DNA of 64,000 nucleotides from Branchiostoma floridae (GCF_000003815.2 NC_049980.1:6186659-6250658); one strand, 5' to 3'. Shown: positions 33,001-44,000, counted from the stretch's first letter. Made by a program: numbers and translations. The notes: generated by a model not told the origin, from the sequence alone.

Positions 33001-36000
33001 CCCTACAGCGAAGTCAAAGGCCAGTTTGATGCCATATGGGACAGGGGAGCATTCGTGGCCATCAATGAAGTAGATCGGGAAAAGTGAGTATGTGAACCTT
33101 CAGTATACTAAGGTAGCCATTTGTCAGCAAATTTGTATTGGTTATAGGGTAAGCTTAGCAGGGATATGAGTTAAAGAAGAAGCCTCAGTTGATACAAAAT
33201 ATGTAAGACTTCCATTCAGAAGCTGGAAATGTACAAATTTGTTGCATATGCTAGGGTCACATTTCCAAGTTTGCGGGCAGAAACACTTGCATAATTTTTG
33301 TCCCTAAAAGCAGCCTTGTATCTGTATAGGATTAGCTTAATATTTGAGTGAAAAAAGAAATTTAAGCCAGAGGTCTAGTATATAGTAAGGCTTCAGTGTC
33401 CCCATTTATTATATGTACAGAAGTGATGGTAAAGAGGAGGTTTGGTTGTTGCTTATTTTGTTGTTGTTTTTTAGTTTTTTTTTAGACCTATGTGTCCCTA
33501 GTGAGTGAACACTATAATAAGTTTTTTAAAAATCAGCCAATGCTATCAGTAAGAGTTGTAGAGAAGGTGTCAAAAACAAAAAAAAGCTCTCTATCATCGA
33601 AAAATCGTGACCATAGCTTGTATAGAACACAAGATATCAAGCCCTAAAATTCTGCTTCAGTACAAAGAAGAGCAACCAGGCTGTCCAAAATAGGGACATA
33701 ATGTAAAAAGAAAGTCACTGTTTTCGATCATTTCTCTACATTATGAGTTGAGTCTACCTTATTACACTGCACAGCAATATTTACAACGTATGGATACGAC
33801 TTTGTTGAGCCGTGAGGATGTCTTGAAATATGTGCACTTCCCTCCGCCGCCTGAGTCGTCCGCCATTTTATTCAACTCGCCGGCAAGCCAAAGTGCGCTT
33901 TAGAACGCGTTCGGTGGTTCGCTCAAATCGTTACTGAATTTTGTTGAAAGTCACCGCTAAGCTCCGAAGATCTGCGACCGCAACGGTCGATTCGGAAATC
34001 TACGGTCAGCTTACTTCCAGTAGGCTACCCGGAAGTAAGTGAATTTGGTCGCGGCTTACTTTGACGTCGTTAATTAGCACTAGAAATGTGATAAAATGAT
34101 GCAGATAAATTAGAAATAAGTTGCAAATGTCAATCTGAATGGAGATTTTCAAGTTCAAAACATTTGAAATTTTGGCGCCATATTTCTACATTATGTCCCT
34201 TTAATAGAACATGGGATAGTCTCATAACAAGTTTCATGACAGTCCATTCTAAACCACATGTACAATGTACATACAATTAGTACTAATGCTATAAAAACAC
34301 ATTGACAAAGGTAATAATCCTCAACCAAAACCTCTGCTTGGAGAGTAATGGTAAAGCAATTGGGAGCCATCTATAGTAGTATGTAGCATTGTCCACAGCA
34401 TTCATTACTCCTGCAATCCTTTATGCTTCACCACCAATCTTACTTGATGTACAACTATCTCCCTTTGTTTATCTCCCATATTTGATCTCCAATATCACCA
34501 ATAGGTTTTTTGTCATTTATGGTACTTGGTAGGGGAACAGAGATTGGAATGGGCATAATCCTAACCCAGGTGATATTTGGTCAAGCAGGCCAAGGCCAAA
34601 CCGTTTGGGGTCCCCCTGTATAGCGTCAATTGACTCCATTCTGTCACTACCTCTTTCCCCTGAGTTGGTCAGGACCAAAGTGGATTTCTTGACTGACTGA
34701 CTTGAAGCCGTAAGTTTGGCTAAAAGGACTTAGTGTTGATGAGGGGACTATGAGGATTAACAAGCTGGTGTGGGTAGATATGAACAGGGCTAGGTGGAAA
34801 TGCACTGTTGTGCACCCCAATATTGGAGCTGTGCACCTCTTTTACTTGGGTACACAGGTGTACCTTGATACGAATGTATTTTTGTAGGGGTATGCATAAA
34901 GATTACTAAATGTAATGTTTCGTAGTACAGTGCATATTTTTAGTATAAAACCTTTTTGTATTACTTGTACATTTACAAAACTCGAAGTTAGGTCTTGAAT
35001 TTCAGATTCAAACTCCGAAGAGAGGATGTAAAGTTTTGCTCACACTCTAACGTTTGACTTTAATCAATGTTGCGTACCAAAAATGATTCTGTGTACCACA
35101 ACAATTTAGGGTAGATGACACATTTAATATTTAATCTGGAGCCCTTATGAACAATTTGCAGCTTTGATAATGGAACCATGGCTCTTGTCTAGCTAATTTT
35201 TTTTTTCAATTCACACTGTCCATTTATCCCGTAGTACAAAGCTGTCAGGTCTGATATCATTTCAACTGACCGGCTGCTACACTTAGACACTTTGAACTAT
35301 ATGTTCTTAATGAACCATTTATATACCGTTATCATCCCAGGTACATCCGACTGATGAAGGCTTTGCTGAAGCCTGATGGGAGGTGTCTGATGGAGGTCAT
35401 GCAGTATGAGCCCAGCTTGTTCCCAGGTACATGTATGAAATGGTATGATTAGCTTTTAGGTTTCTCACTATAGGAATCTTGTAAGATGTTATGTCAACAC
35501 ATGTATTTATGATGTGTCTAAATGCCATTTTCAGGTCCACCCCACAATGTGCCAACGGATGAACTAAAACAACTTCTGGGTGAGTAAAAGTAGTTTACAT
35601 CCAGTATTTAAAAGCAGTCACCAGACGACTACATAACTAAAAGGGGCAATATTGAAAGGGTGTGTGTCCATGCATATGTGTGTATGTGTGTGTGTGTGTG
35701 TGTGTGTGTTTGATTTCAATATGTGTCTGTGTATTTGTGTGTGGCTGTGTGGGTGCATGTGTGTCTGTGTTTGTGTGTATGTATCTTTGTGTGTGTGTTT
35801 GTTTGTTTGTTTGAAACAAAGCAAAATCATTGATTACATTTCTTGTACAATATATACTATACTAATAAACCATTACACAGATCTACTGAGAAGATTAACA
35901 AACAAAAACAGCAGCTATGAAAATTCCCAATCTGTCCTCTCCTGTAGGTGATTACAACATGGCCCTTCTGGACACTGTGGACCACACAGAAAGGCTGGGG

Positions 36001-36060
36001 AAACTGTTTAACCTTCCCTGGATCAACACGGCATACTTTCTCATCAAGGCGTCAAACTGA
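27673..36060 (+). CDS. TPMT-like: Thiopurine S-methyltransferase-like protein, copy 2 (8 exons, complete)
   Basis: Paralogue of the gene at 6,059-14,963, with the same predicted SAM-dependent methyltransferase role. Coding exons are 27673-27803, 28626-28718, 29708-29837, 31107-31159, 33009-33083, 35341-35426, 35535-35579 and 35948-36060. Each has the same length and phase as its copy-1 partner, giving 241 codons ending in TGA. The SAM-binding FPLCGKAMDMKW (64-75), GHTIVGVD (80-87), WDRGAFVAIN (146-155) and GPPHNVP (190-196) are unchanged. It differs from copy 1 at 19 residues: 3, 10, 13, 29, 46, 59, 108, 124, 128, 163, 168, 173, 181, 186, 197, 208, 215, 225 and 231. The exon 2 donor is GTAATG, abutting a MITE end. 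AATAAA at 36,368 is a likely poly-A signal. Both copies look functional; any substrate difference is inference. Confidence 0.94.
28722..28945. mobile_element. MITE of the 'gctagttcacctt...ggtaacctata' family beside the exon 2 donor
   Basis: It starts 'taatgctagttcacctta' immediately after the donor GT and ends around 'ataggttacccaacggataa'. The same two ends in inverted layout occur at 38,258-38,640 and 54,964-55,175. Unit 1 lacks it, its intron 2 running GTAAGGTATAGC straight into the minisatellite. Confidence 0.6.
28951..29370. repeat. Minisatellite, about 60-bp unit, 7 copies (intron 2, copy 2)
   Basis: 'cagtcaaac'-type starts lie at 28,951, 29,014, 29,075, 29,134, 29,189, 29,246 and 29,309. 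This is the same unit as at 7,145 in copy 1, expanded from three to seven copies. Confidence 0.82.
29925..30092. repeat. G-run plus (ACAG)n tract
   Basis: A G homopolymer at about 29,939-29,950, then 'ccacataccaaatatcat' (shared with the 150-bp array words at 16,925), then a CAGA tetranucleotide run at about 30,062-30,090. Confidence 0.7.
30583..31005. mobile_element. Unit-2-specific insertion with a large palindrome (intron 3)
   Basis: Unit 1 is continuous here (8,690-8,730). The insert begins with a foldback of about 60-bp arms around 30,661 ('gaatacaacatggtg...ccagccct' against 'agggctggga...caccatattg', 30,595-30,730), then about 260 bp of unique sequence, and ends 'gtatgacataaac', which is the complement of 'ttatctatgtcatac' at 30,728. 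No coding frame. Confidence 0.6.
31470..32712. other. Unit-2-specific 1.24-kb block of unknown origin (intron 4)
   Basis: Unit 1 passes from 'caaattgac' to 'ttggaagtaatgc' directly (11,627-11,658), while unit 2 carries 1.24 kb between them. No terminal repeats are visible. A self-complementary 'ccgccctaagacggtcccc' / 'cgtcgtaagacgg' stretch lies at 31,622. Two exon-like bits occur near the right end: ATG at 32,525 with 16 codons before a GTATGT, and a basic stretch (MERHEFERKKKRT) at 32,641-32,680. They do not join in phase, so I do not call a gene. Confidence 0.45.
33692..34200. mobile_element. MITE with TIR AGGGACATAATGTA (intron 5, copy 2)
   Basis: Perfect 14-bp inverted ends lie at 33,692-33,705 and 34,187-34,200, enclosing 481 bp. 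Unit 1 has only 'aaaatctgataatttctttaa' at the matching place (12,673). No transposase. The interior is GC-richer than its surroundings, with repeated 'ggaagtaag'-type words near 34,018-34,040. Confidence 0.8.
35655..35815. repeat. GT-rich minisatellite in intron 7, TPMT copy 2
   Basis: This is the short allele of the tract at 14,130-14,720, dominated by TG dinucleotides and 'tttgtttgtttg' at its end. Frames within it are repeat translations. Confidence 0.88.
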
Positions 36061-37039
36061 TGTGCGGTGAAGACTTCTCAATTCCACTTAGTTTTGACTA
36101 ACTGCACTTAATGCACATTTAAGGTATGATGGCAAGTAGTGCTGCGTACCTAAACTCAAGTTCAGGGTCAAGACCGGATTCAGGTTCAAGTCCGTATACA
36201 GATCCACAGGGTAAAGTTCAGGTCAGTACATCATATATGTCTGGACCTGAGCCCATGTGAAATACTTTTTCGGATGTGTAAAATTGCATCATGGCATAGA
36301 TTTTGCAACTTATATACAGTCAGTTACTAGTGTGTAGTAAACATAGCAAACACTACTACCTGACAGTAATAAACACAAAAACAGAAATGTTTTTGCCAGC
36401 TTGAGCACAAATTTCACAATTTATACCAGGTTTTAGATGGTTTTAAAAGAACGAAAAGGAGAATATAAGCAAGAGATAGTTCTTTAACAGGTTCTTGATG
36501 TTAAGGTTTTTTTAACCAAGCCAAAATGTTTCTACAAGTCTAGATCCAGGCCGGTGTACAGGGTTACAGCACTGATGGCAAGTTGATAAAGTAAGACCAT
36601 TACATGTCTTTCAAAGTTGACATGTGGTTCAAGGCCTATGTGTAGCATAGAAGTAAATTAAACATATGAAAATTCAGACTTATACTCGTGACCTATAAAA
36701 TGGGCCAAATGTGAGATTTAACCATTTTGTTGATTGACCCAAAATACATCAACCCTGGAATATACTATTTTAGGGACTAAAACCAGATTTAGACACAGGT
36801 ACAGGTACAGGGGTGTAGGTACAGGCTCAGACTTGTAGTACCTGTACCTGTACCTCACTACTGTATTTCACATACTAATCTATGCTCTTCAATGACGATA
36901 GAAACAAACAATTAATGGACTGTTTATTCAGACTTCAAGTAAATTTTCAAAATGCAGAAAACCCAGTACATGCTTTCAAGAGGATTTTACATAAAAGAGG
37001 TTGCTGATTTTAACACCCATACAGTGTTTTAATATTTGT
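36061..37039. other. 3' flank of TPMT copy 2
   Basis: Matches the flank of copy 1 with AATAAA at 36,368-36,373. From 36,780 to 36,850 there is a run of 'ggtacagg' and its complement ('tacctgtacctgtacc'), a small hairpin-forming repeat. No gene seen. Confidence 0.4.
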
Positions 37040-37385
37040 CAGGGCTCGAAATACTGGGTGCATGTGCACCCAGGTGCACCCAAAACTGGGGCTGTGCACC
37101 CAATTATTTTCTGTGGGTGCACATGGTGCACCCAAATATTTTCTTAGGTTTATGTATGTAAAGATATCAAAGTATACTAGTATACATCATATTTTTGATG
37201 TGTTAGAAAGATAATAAAATGTCTGTCATGGTACTTGTTTAAGAATTTGATAGCTTGTAACTAAGTTTTATTATTAGGTTATTACTTAAATTTAAGTGGT
37301 GTACCCAAAAAATTTTTGGTGCACCCAATTTTTCCAAGCTGGGTGCACCAGTGCACCTAATCCCAAAAATGAATTTCGAGCCCTG
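37040..37385. mobile_element. hAT-like MITE, TIR CAGGGCTCGAAAT, unit 2 only
   Basis: It starts CAGGGCTCGAAAT and ends ATTTCGAGCCCTG, a perfect 13-bp inverted pair. The interior is made of 'gggtgcac'/'gtgcaccc' words. Unit 1 has the empty target 'aatctttgtggtagg' at 17,761; 'tttgt' is shared by both borders here. A CAGGG start is typical of hAT elements, though an 8-bp duplication is not clear. Confidence 0.78.
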
Positions 37386-37494
37386 TTTGTGGTAGGAACA
37401 TTTGAGTGTAAGGTACAGTAGGGATACTTATGTTCAGGTATTTTTTACCTGTATTGTTTACCGTTCATTCATAAAGCTTAGACATCCATGTAGT

Positions 37495-37845
37495 AAGATA
37501 CACCAAATAGCAATTACTCAAGCAACTGGATATGATTTTGGATACGGTCAGATGTTTCAGATAGAAAGATCCGTCATCTTTCGTCAGTGTCAGTGACACT
37601 GAATAGATCCTGTTGTAGAACAGGTTTTATATCCTGAAAAGTCTTACCTTTGTTTCCTATTGAACTACAAAAAATTGCCTTCAACTCTTTTGCCCATCAA
37701 TTCATAGATTGAATATAAAACCTGCTTTACAACAAGATCTGTTCAGTGTCACAGACCAAAGATAACTGATGTTATCTGAAATGTCTGACTGTTTCCGAAA
37801 TCATATCCAGCTTGTAATAACTATTTGGCATATTGTTTACAGTAC
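37495..37845. repeat. Inverted repeat, arms about 130 bp
   Basis: 37,497-37,640 ('ccaaatagcaattact... ggttttatatcctg') returns inverted and diverged at 37,705-37,840 ('aatataaaacctgc ... ctatttggcatatt'). Unit 1 has only the first arm (17,880-18,022). Either unit 1 lost the second arm or unit 2 gained an inverted duplicate. Confidence 0.7.
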
Positions 37846-38257
37846 TTTACCAGTAGTGGGTACCCATACACATTTCTACATGTGACACGATTAAAGGCAT
37901 TCACTCAATACATTGCGGAGTTGTTGATATGTTTTCACAGTGGCAGTAAAAGATTGTCAATGTAGCATGTGCCACACATGTCTGTACACTGTTCCAAACA
38001 AAGTTTTCAGCCTTCAACCCCAACACCATGAGCAGATTGAAGATGATAGTTTTATTGTAAATTCTTGAAATGAAAAACGAAATGCAACCATATCCTAATA
38101 TAGGTACCTTATGATATAGGTACCTTAGGAAGAATCTCAGGGCTATTTCAATGTGCAACTGCACAGCGGCCTCGCCATGGCACACGTTTTCAACCAAGGA
38201 CACCAGATCACTAGATGTACATGGAGCATTAATTACGCGTTCTTGGGGACACAGGTA

Positions 38258-38645
38258 ATGCTAGTTCACTTTAACTGTATCCGTTATATTTAAAAACGGT
38301 GTTTAAGGATATGGATGGAAGGTGGGTCCAAATTGCAATATTTTCACATTACAGTAGAAGCCATTTAATTGCACACCGGATAATCGCACACTTCTGCTAA
38401 TTGCACGAAATAGCTAAATCCCATGGTGGTGCGGTCGAGCTTAATAACTTCGCTTTCTTGTACCATTCGGATAATTACATGAAATACACTGGCAAATGGG
38501 ATGTGAAATCAAGCGGTTTCCACTGTATTGCAGTTTGAAACCACTGTCCATCGACTTGACCTCCCAAAATACCGATTTAAAAAACAACGGATATAGGTTA
38601 CCCTGCGTCTGCTGATAAGGGTAACCTATCTAATGTTACAGTATT
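38258..38645. mobile_element. MITE of the 'gctagttcac...ggtaacctat' family
   Basis: Left words 'gtaatgctagttcactttaa' and right words 'caacggatataggttacc' with 'gggtaacctat' are inverted relative to each other. The interior has a 'ccatttaattgcacac' segment. It lies in the part of unit 2 that unit 1 lacks. Confidence 0.5.
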
Positions 38646-39006
38646 CACCTGTTCTTGGGGACACAGATAACCTGCATTCAGGGCACTCTGTATTCGGTAT
38701 TCATTATATCTAGGTGGACAGTACTCAAGGGAAAGCTCTCCTCTTGATAGTTGCTGCATCACGTATGACCTTTAGCTTCGTCTTTACTTCTGCTACATCT
38801 GAACGTCCACTGAACGCGAGGCTTGGCTTTGAGATTTTGGAAAGGCATCCACAGTTTCCTTTGTTGTGAACCACAAAGAAGATCTCTCAGTCTAAGCTAA
38901 CAGTCTAAAAGAAACCGCAAGTGACGTTTTACCGTCACATGCGGTGTCGAGATTACAACAAAGCCAAACCGATCTCCCGTGGGTGATACAAAATGTATCC
39001 AGGCTA

Positions 39007-39180
39007 GGGGTGAGTAACCACAAAACCTTTTTTTGTTGGACCGGTCCAGAAAAACCGGACCTGAACAAAAATCAGTGGACCGGATGTTGGAAGGATTGAG
39101 GAAATGAACAGATTACACCGGCAGACGTTCACGTGTCTTGAGGCTTGAGGTCCTGAATTTTCTGTACAGGTACCCACCCC
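39007..39180. mobile_element. Short 'GGGGTGGGT'-family MITE, TA target site
   Basis: GGGGTGAGT at the left and GTACCCACCCC at the right, each bordered by TA. At 174 bp it is a deleted derivative of the 452-bp element at 48,418. Confidence 0.75.
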
Positions 39181-39911
39181 TAACCGAGGCCCTAAATCTC
39201 CTACCCCTATACGCATATCGTTACAGCTATATACTGTACGCCATCAGCCCTTTAGACCTGTCCTTGGGATCGATCTGCGGACGTGACAAAGGTGCCACTC
39301 CTGCGCATCTATAGGAGACCACTGTTCCGGATAAGTGCCCCTAGCGACAGGCCCTAAATGGCAACCTTTCACGCTGCATGATGACCCCGTTGTTTCTTGT
39401 CCCGGCCTAGTTTTTTGTGAATTTTGTGACACGTAGCATGAGAGCCGTTACTTTGTCGCTTGTATCCCCTAGCCGTACGTGAAAGGAAAGACAGATGTAC
39501 GAGTGATGATCAATAAGTTTGCGGCCACACCCAGAAATAGGGTACACAACTGCAAGTTTGGGACACAATTATATGGTATGACGCCTTTTATGAATATCCA
39601 CAAAATTTAAAATCATTGTGGTCATGACTTTCCAGTCAATTTCCAGTACACGTCCCTTTGAAAATCAGTAGGTAATTGGTGAGAAAAACAAGGGTGAATT
39701 CACTAAATTGTGATCAAATTGTGATCAGGGTTGTGTGGGTCGTGTCTCTCATGCTGTGAAACCTGTGAACACATTGTCATTTGTCCATTCGCATTCTAAC
39801 TTGAAAAGAAGTGCGTATCTGACTTTCAACAGAGCTGAGGTCGCAGCTCAATTGTCCCCGTCTTTCATCTAATGTTGCAGATTTTCAAAAGGGTGTCTCC
39901 TGTAACGTAAT

Positions 39912-40322
39912 AATCACAATGGTTTGAATTTTGGCTGACATTCATAAAAAGCGTGATACTTGATAGTTTTCCCCGAACGTTGTGTTGTGCATCTGACATT
40001 AACTTGGAACCTAAAACTGATGCGAGCGTGCGAAAGTTGAAAATGATAAAAGTTTGGTACAAGTTGCCTTAATGAAATGCAAGCTGTCTGGACGGCTGAC
40101 AAATGACTAAAAACAAATACATGTAGTATGTAACACAGTACAATGTCAATGCATTCTTCATTTCTGGTCTTTCACACCCTGTTCTTTGACTTTCGAATGG
40201 ACTTTGGCGTTCATTTATTCATTTTACCTTTGTTCGATTTACAGTATGGTGGTCAAGTTTGTTTTGGAAACGGACAGCATTTATGCACGCGCGGATGTCA
40301 TCCATATAATTGAATCAACCAG
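39912..40322. mobile_element. 'catccatata...catggcc' family element, unit 2 copy
   Basis: Orthologue of 18,178-19,626 without the mariner. The right end is 'gatgtcatccatataattg' followed by 'aatcaaccaggcctaag'. Confidence 0.6.
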
Positions 40323-40591
40323 GCCTAAGCAGGGAATGATAACTTTGCCTGATGCGTGAATACGGACCTGTCCTTGGTTCTGAAATGATGGGCGCAGTTA
40401 AGCCTGCATCAACTACCACTAGTTTCCACAGAACGTATAAGGACATGTTCTTATATGTAGGGATGTTGTCCCATCTATAGTTTCTACATGTTTCAGAAAA
40501 TATATCGTATGCAGGAGACAAAAGTTTGTTTGTCAAGTTGAGCAAATACCCAATGGAAATCGTGATAAATCCTAATACTGATAGGGCTAAC

Positions 40592-40883
40592 GTCACATTT
40601 CCAAACCGGGGTCCGGCCGGGCTGTTTGTGGAAACGAAAAATAGAAATGTATACGTAGAAATATACACAGAGAACTTTATTGCACGACATTTGTACATGG
40701 TACAATGTATGGCAACAACTATTACACAAAGTACAAAATAGGTGTATAGAATAAGACTTACACAACATATGCATAGTGTCCACGACTATTCTCTTCACGT
40801 CTTGTGTAGTTTGGTGTCTTTTCTGTAATACTTTTCGTTCCCGAAAGCTGTCCAGTCGTGGTGCCCCGGTTTGGACATGTGAC
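40592..40883. mobile_element. MITE with 'gtcacatttccaaaccgggg' ends, unit 2 only
   Basis: Left 'gtcacatttccaaaccgggg' and right 'gccccggtttggacatgtgac' are inverted, with sub-terminal 'ccggccgggctg' at the left end. Empty in unit 1 at about 19,880. Three more members lie in the NOL4 intron and downstream (56,857, 60,758, 62,619). Confidence 0.75.
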
Positions 40884-41226
40884 CTAGGTGTAAGATGTTG
40901 TAACTGAGGTACAATGCTGATCAAGAGTTAAAATGTGTCTAGTTATTGTTAACAATTGACTTTATTGTTGATGAACACTAACGTTTCACGAACCAGGTTA
41001 GTCAACGGAGTCCCGCGTATGTACATTATGCATTACGTTCTAGGACAGTGCTTCCCTCTTCTGTCCTCTAGCTGTCTTTCTCCAGACTCCCGGCACGAAG
41101 CAGACTATAGAAAACGGGCGGGCGCCCAGTCACAATTTGCCGTCCATAACCAGATTTCAATTCCGATCACACCCAGGTGGCACGAGACGGTACACAGCTC
41201 CCCACAGGTCAGCCGGCCCTGAAGGG

Positions 41227-41860
41227 ACGTACAACGGGACAAAACATGTCAGGGACGGTACGTTAATGTACAGCGGGACAAAACATGTCAGGGGCGGTAC
41301 GTTAATGTACAGCGGGACAAAAACATGTCAGGGACGGTACGTTAATGTACAGCGGGAAAATACATGTCAGGGGCGGTACGTTAAGGTATAGCGGGACAAA
41401 ACATGTCAGGGACGGCACGTTAATGTACAGCGGGACAAAAACATGTCAGGGACGGTACGTTAATGTATAGCGGGACAAAACATGTCAGGGATGGTATGTT
41501 ATTTATTGTATAGCGAAACAAAACATGCCGGGGACCGTACGTTAATAATGTACAGCGGGACAAAAAATATCCAGAGACTGTGCACTAGTACAGCGTGGCA
41601 AAGCATGTCAGGGACGACACCCTATTGTACAGTGAGACAAAACATGCCAGGGACAATACGTTATTATACAGCGGGGCAGAACTTGACAGGGATCGTACGT
41701 TCTTGTACAGCTGTGCAAAGCGTGTAAGGGACGGTACGCTATTGCACAGTGGGACATAAAATGTAAGGGACGGTACCTTATTGCACAGCGTGACAAAACT
41801 TGTGAGGGACAATGCGTTATTGCATAGCGGGGCAAAACATACCAGGGACTGTACGTACAT
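41227..41860. repeat. 39-bp satellite array, unit 2 (about 16 copies)
   Basis: Same unit as at 20,520 ('tacagcgggacaaaaca', 'tgtcagggacggtacg', 'ttaatg'), with the left half nearly uniform and the right half diverged. Some units contain an extra A that breaks the reading frame. Confidence 0.92.
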
Positions 41861-42194
41861 CTAATTTGGTATTAAACAAATGTGATTCAGAACTAGAGGG
41901 GTATTTTTTTAAGAAAAATACATAGCATTTACCTTTACATGGTCTAGCCTAACAAATAACTGCTCCATTTATTCCTACTCAAATACATTGCTATATAACG
42001 TGACCAGCCCTTCCAACTCTGTCCTGCCACTTGCTAGCATATAATGTAATCGAACACCACAGTGTGTCTACTACTTAACCAGTAACCATGGTGACGTATG
42101 GTCCCTGTCATTGGCTATATATGTTTTGAAGGAAAGAAGAAAAGTGAGAAGAATTTCCATTGAGCACAACTGGTAGCAGCCTCACAGTTGAGCT

Positions 42195-42440
42195 CCTGGT
42201 TCAAAAATAATGTAGTTAGTATCTGGACACCTCGGTTCAATTCTGGACGGACAGGTCATTTTGTTTTAGACTGCACCCGTCTTTGTGATGGAAAGTAAAA
42301 TGGGGGTACCGTGTTCGAGGAGGTGCCTCGAGCACATTAAATGGAAAGGGCTATCAACACCTTTCTGTAAAAATATTAGCCAATTACGAAGAGGACAGAA
42401 GAGACTCGGGATCTATATCATGGCTGGATACCAGGCTATA
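42195..42440 (+). mobile_element. SINE-like element, unit 2, with a hairpin-family insertion in its tail
   Basis: Orthologue of 23,600-23,808. At 42,375-42,440, where unit 1 has its poly-A tail, there is one arm of the 'gctggataccagg' hairpin family (see 26,289). Confidence 0.55.
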
Positions 42441-42767
42441 AAAATATACCTGCTACTGAAACAACAAGGAAACTTGCCGCCATGTGTGCCACTAGGAACG
42501 ACAAGTGTCTGAGAGAACTAACTTCCCAAGGGGAACACTACAGATAGGATTGGATGTCAGACGAACGATAGATAGTACTAGGAGGGGAACTGTCGATATC
42601 ATTCAAAATTGTAGTTTTGTTTAATCTTGAAACCCAATCGTGCCATATTAACAGTCTTCGACATGCCAACTTTCTATTGAATATAATAAACGGAGGAATG
42701 ATAATGAGCCAGAGGTAGAAAGAGGGCGTGTAAAGAAAGAACAAGGAGAAGTGGCCACGACACTAAG

Positions 42768-43676
42768 GTAGTTAAAAGTTGGTGCAGCAAGTTTTGTTCT
42801 TTTTCTACTCAACTTCATTGTCAGGAGAACCACATAGCTTTAGATTGCCTATGTTTCCTGATTATGTTTAGCCATAACAATATCAATCGATGAGCGAAGT
42901 CGTTTCTGCAAAATATGCACCGTCCGGATGTTTTTGAACGTCCAATTTTAGAAATCATACTTCTTGTTCTTGATTCCTGGCACAAGGTAATCAAGTTATC
43001 TTCCGCTCGTGACGTCATAGTAAACATGGCAGCAAGTTCGGGAACTAATACCGTGACTCGCAAAAGAAAAGTGTTGTTGTTGTTGTTGTTTTCGAGATGC
43101 GGAAAAGCAAATATCGAGAAAACTTTAAAATGTGTGTATCTAACGATAATTATGCACTGTTCACTTCTTAAAAGAACGTTTTTGGCGAGTTTCGTTGCCA
43201 GGAACCGAAAAGATTACAGTGTTTGGTATGGGATCACAGCAGAAATTAACTCGATTATCAGGCAACGTACAGGAATCAAGAACTGGACAAATTATTTGTA
43301 AGATTCGATGTTCAACAACATCAGAAGGGTGTATATTTTTTTAACAAATATCCTTGTTTATTAAATACTCCTAATGTGACGGTTGCGTCTAATGTGGAAC
43401 TGTTACATTTTAGTGTCATTGGCGACTTTAACGTTAATATTTCAATGTTGTATAAAACTCCATTCAACCCAAACTGAGCGATGTGATTTTTCTTCTTCAA
43501 AGACAGACCGTAAAACAGGCGATAACTATTGGCTGGTCCCTACAATTGACATCTCCCAACTCTGTCACTTCACTCCTGAACTTTTACATTAACAAATACC
43601 AGAGCTATCCCACACCGCACAGCCTGCAGCAAGTCAAGGGTACACAAGGACTCTCGTATGTAACATCGCCCGGTTA
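42768..43676. other. Intergenic stretch with a possible promoter-like site
   Basis: A perfect CRE (TGACGTCA, 43,010-43,017) precedes an ATG at 43,026. The following 14 codons (MAASSGTNTVTRKR) could be a first exon, but no matching second exon is found, and a minus-strand frame (42,821-43,063) overlaps it. No gene is called. Confidence 0.3.
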
Positions 43677-44000
43677 AGCTAAGGGCACAACCCGCCGTGC
43701 AATTTGTCCGTACGTTTTTTTAAGTCCACGTCCCCCACGTATTTTTGTAAACGTTCAGGCTGTACAGGGCAGGCGCGTCGCCCATACTGGCACGTACGGG
43801 GGGCGAATCCGCAGCCCGATGGCACAACGTTTTCCCTGCACGTAAAGTTCTACGCCGTGTCTACGTGCTCCAAAATCCGTCGCTTTCCCTACCAGTTCGT
43901 ACAGAGGAGGTACTTACTAGTTACGGATCCCCAAAGATTGCCCACGTTTGGGCATGTAGACAGTACGTATCTGCACGTACGGCGGGTTGTGCCCTTAGCT
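43677..44000. mobile_element. PIF/Harbinger-like MITE, TTA target site
   Basis: Left AGCTAAGGGCACAACCCGCC and right 'ggcgggttgtgcccttagct' are perfect inverted 20-mers, bordered by TTA at 43,674-43,676 and 44,001-44,003. 324 bp, no transposase; frames crossing it are not genes. Confidence 0.88.

Larger units (their letters stand above)
25785..42767. repeat. Tandem segmental duplication, unit 2 (about 17 kb)
   Basis: Collinear with unit 1 (2,605-24,124). It carries the second intact TPMT-like gene, the 39-bp satellite, and the SINE at its far end. It is shorter mainly because it lacks the LTR element, mariner, hAT-like MITE, 150-bp tandem array and the 3.6-5.3 kb block of unit 1. It has its own insertions at 26,289, 30,583, 31,470, 33,692, 37,040, 37,705-39,827 and 40,592. 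Confidence 0.9.

Noticed and set aside
40493-40924. 143-codon minus-strand frame
   Set aside because: It overlaps the 'gtcacatttcc' MITE, and unit 1 does not keep it.
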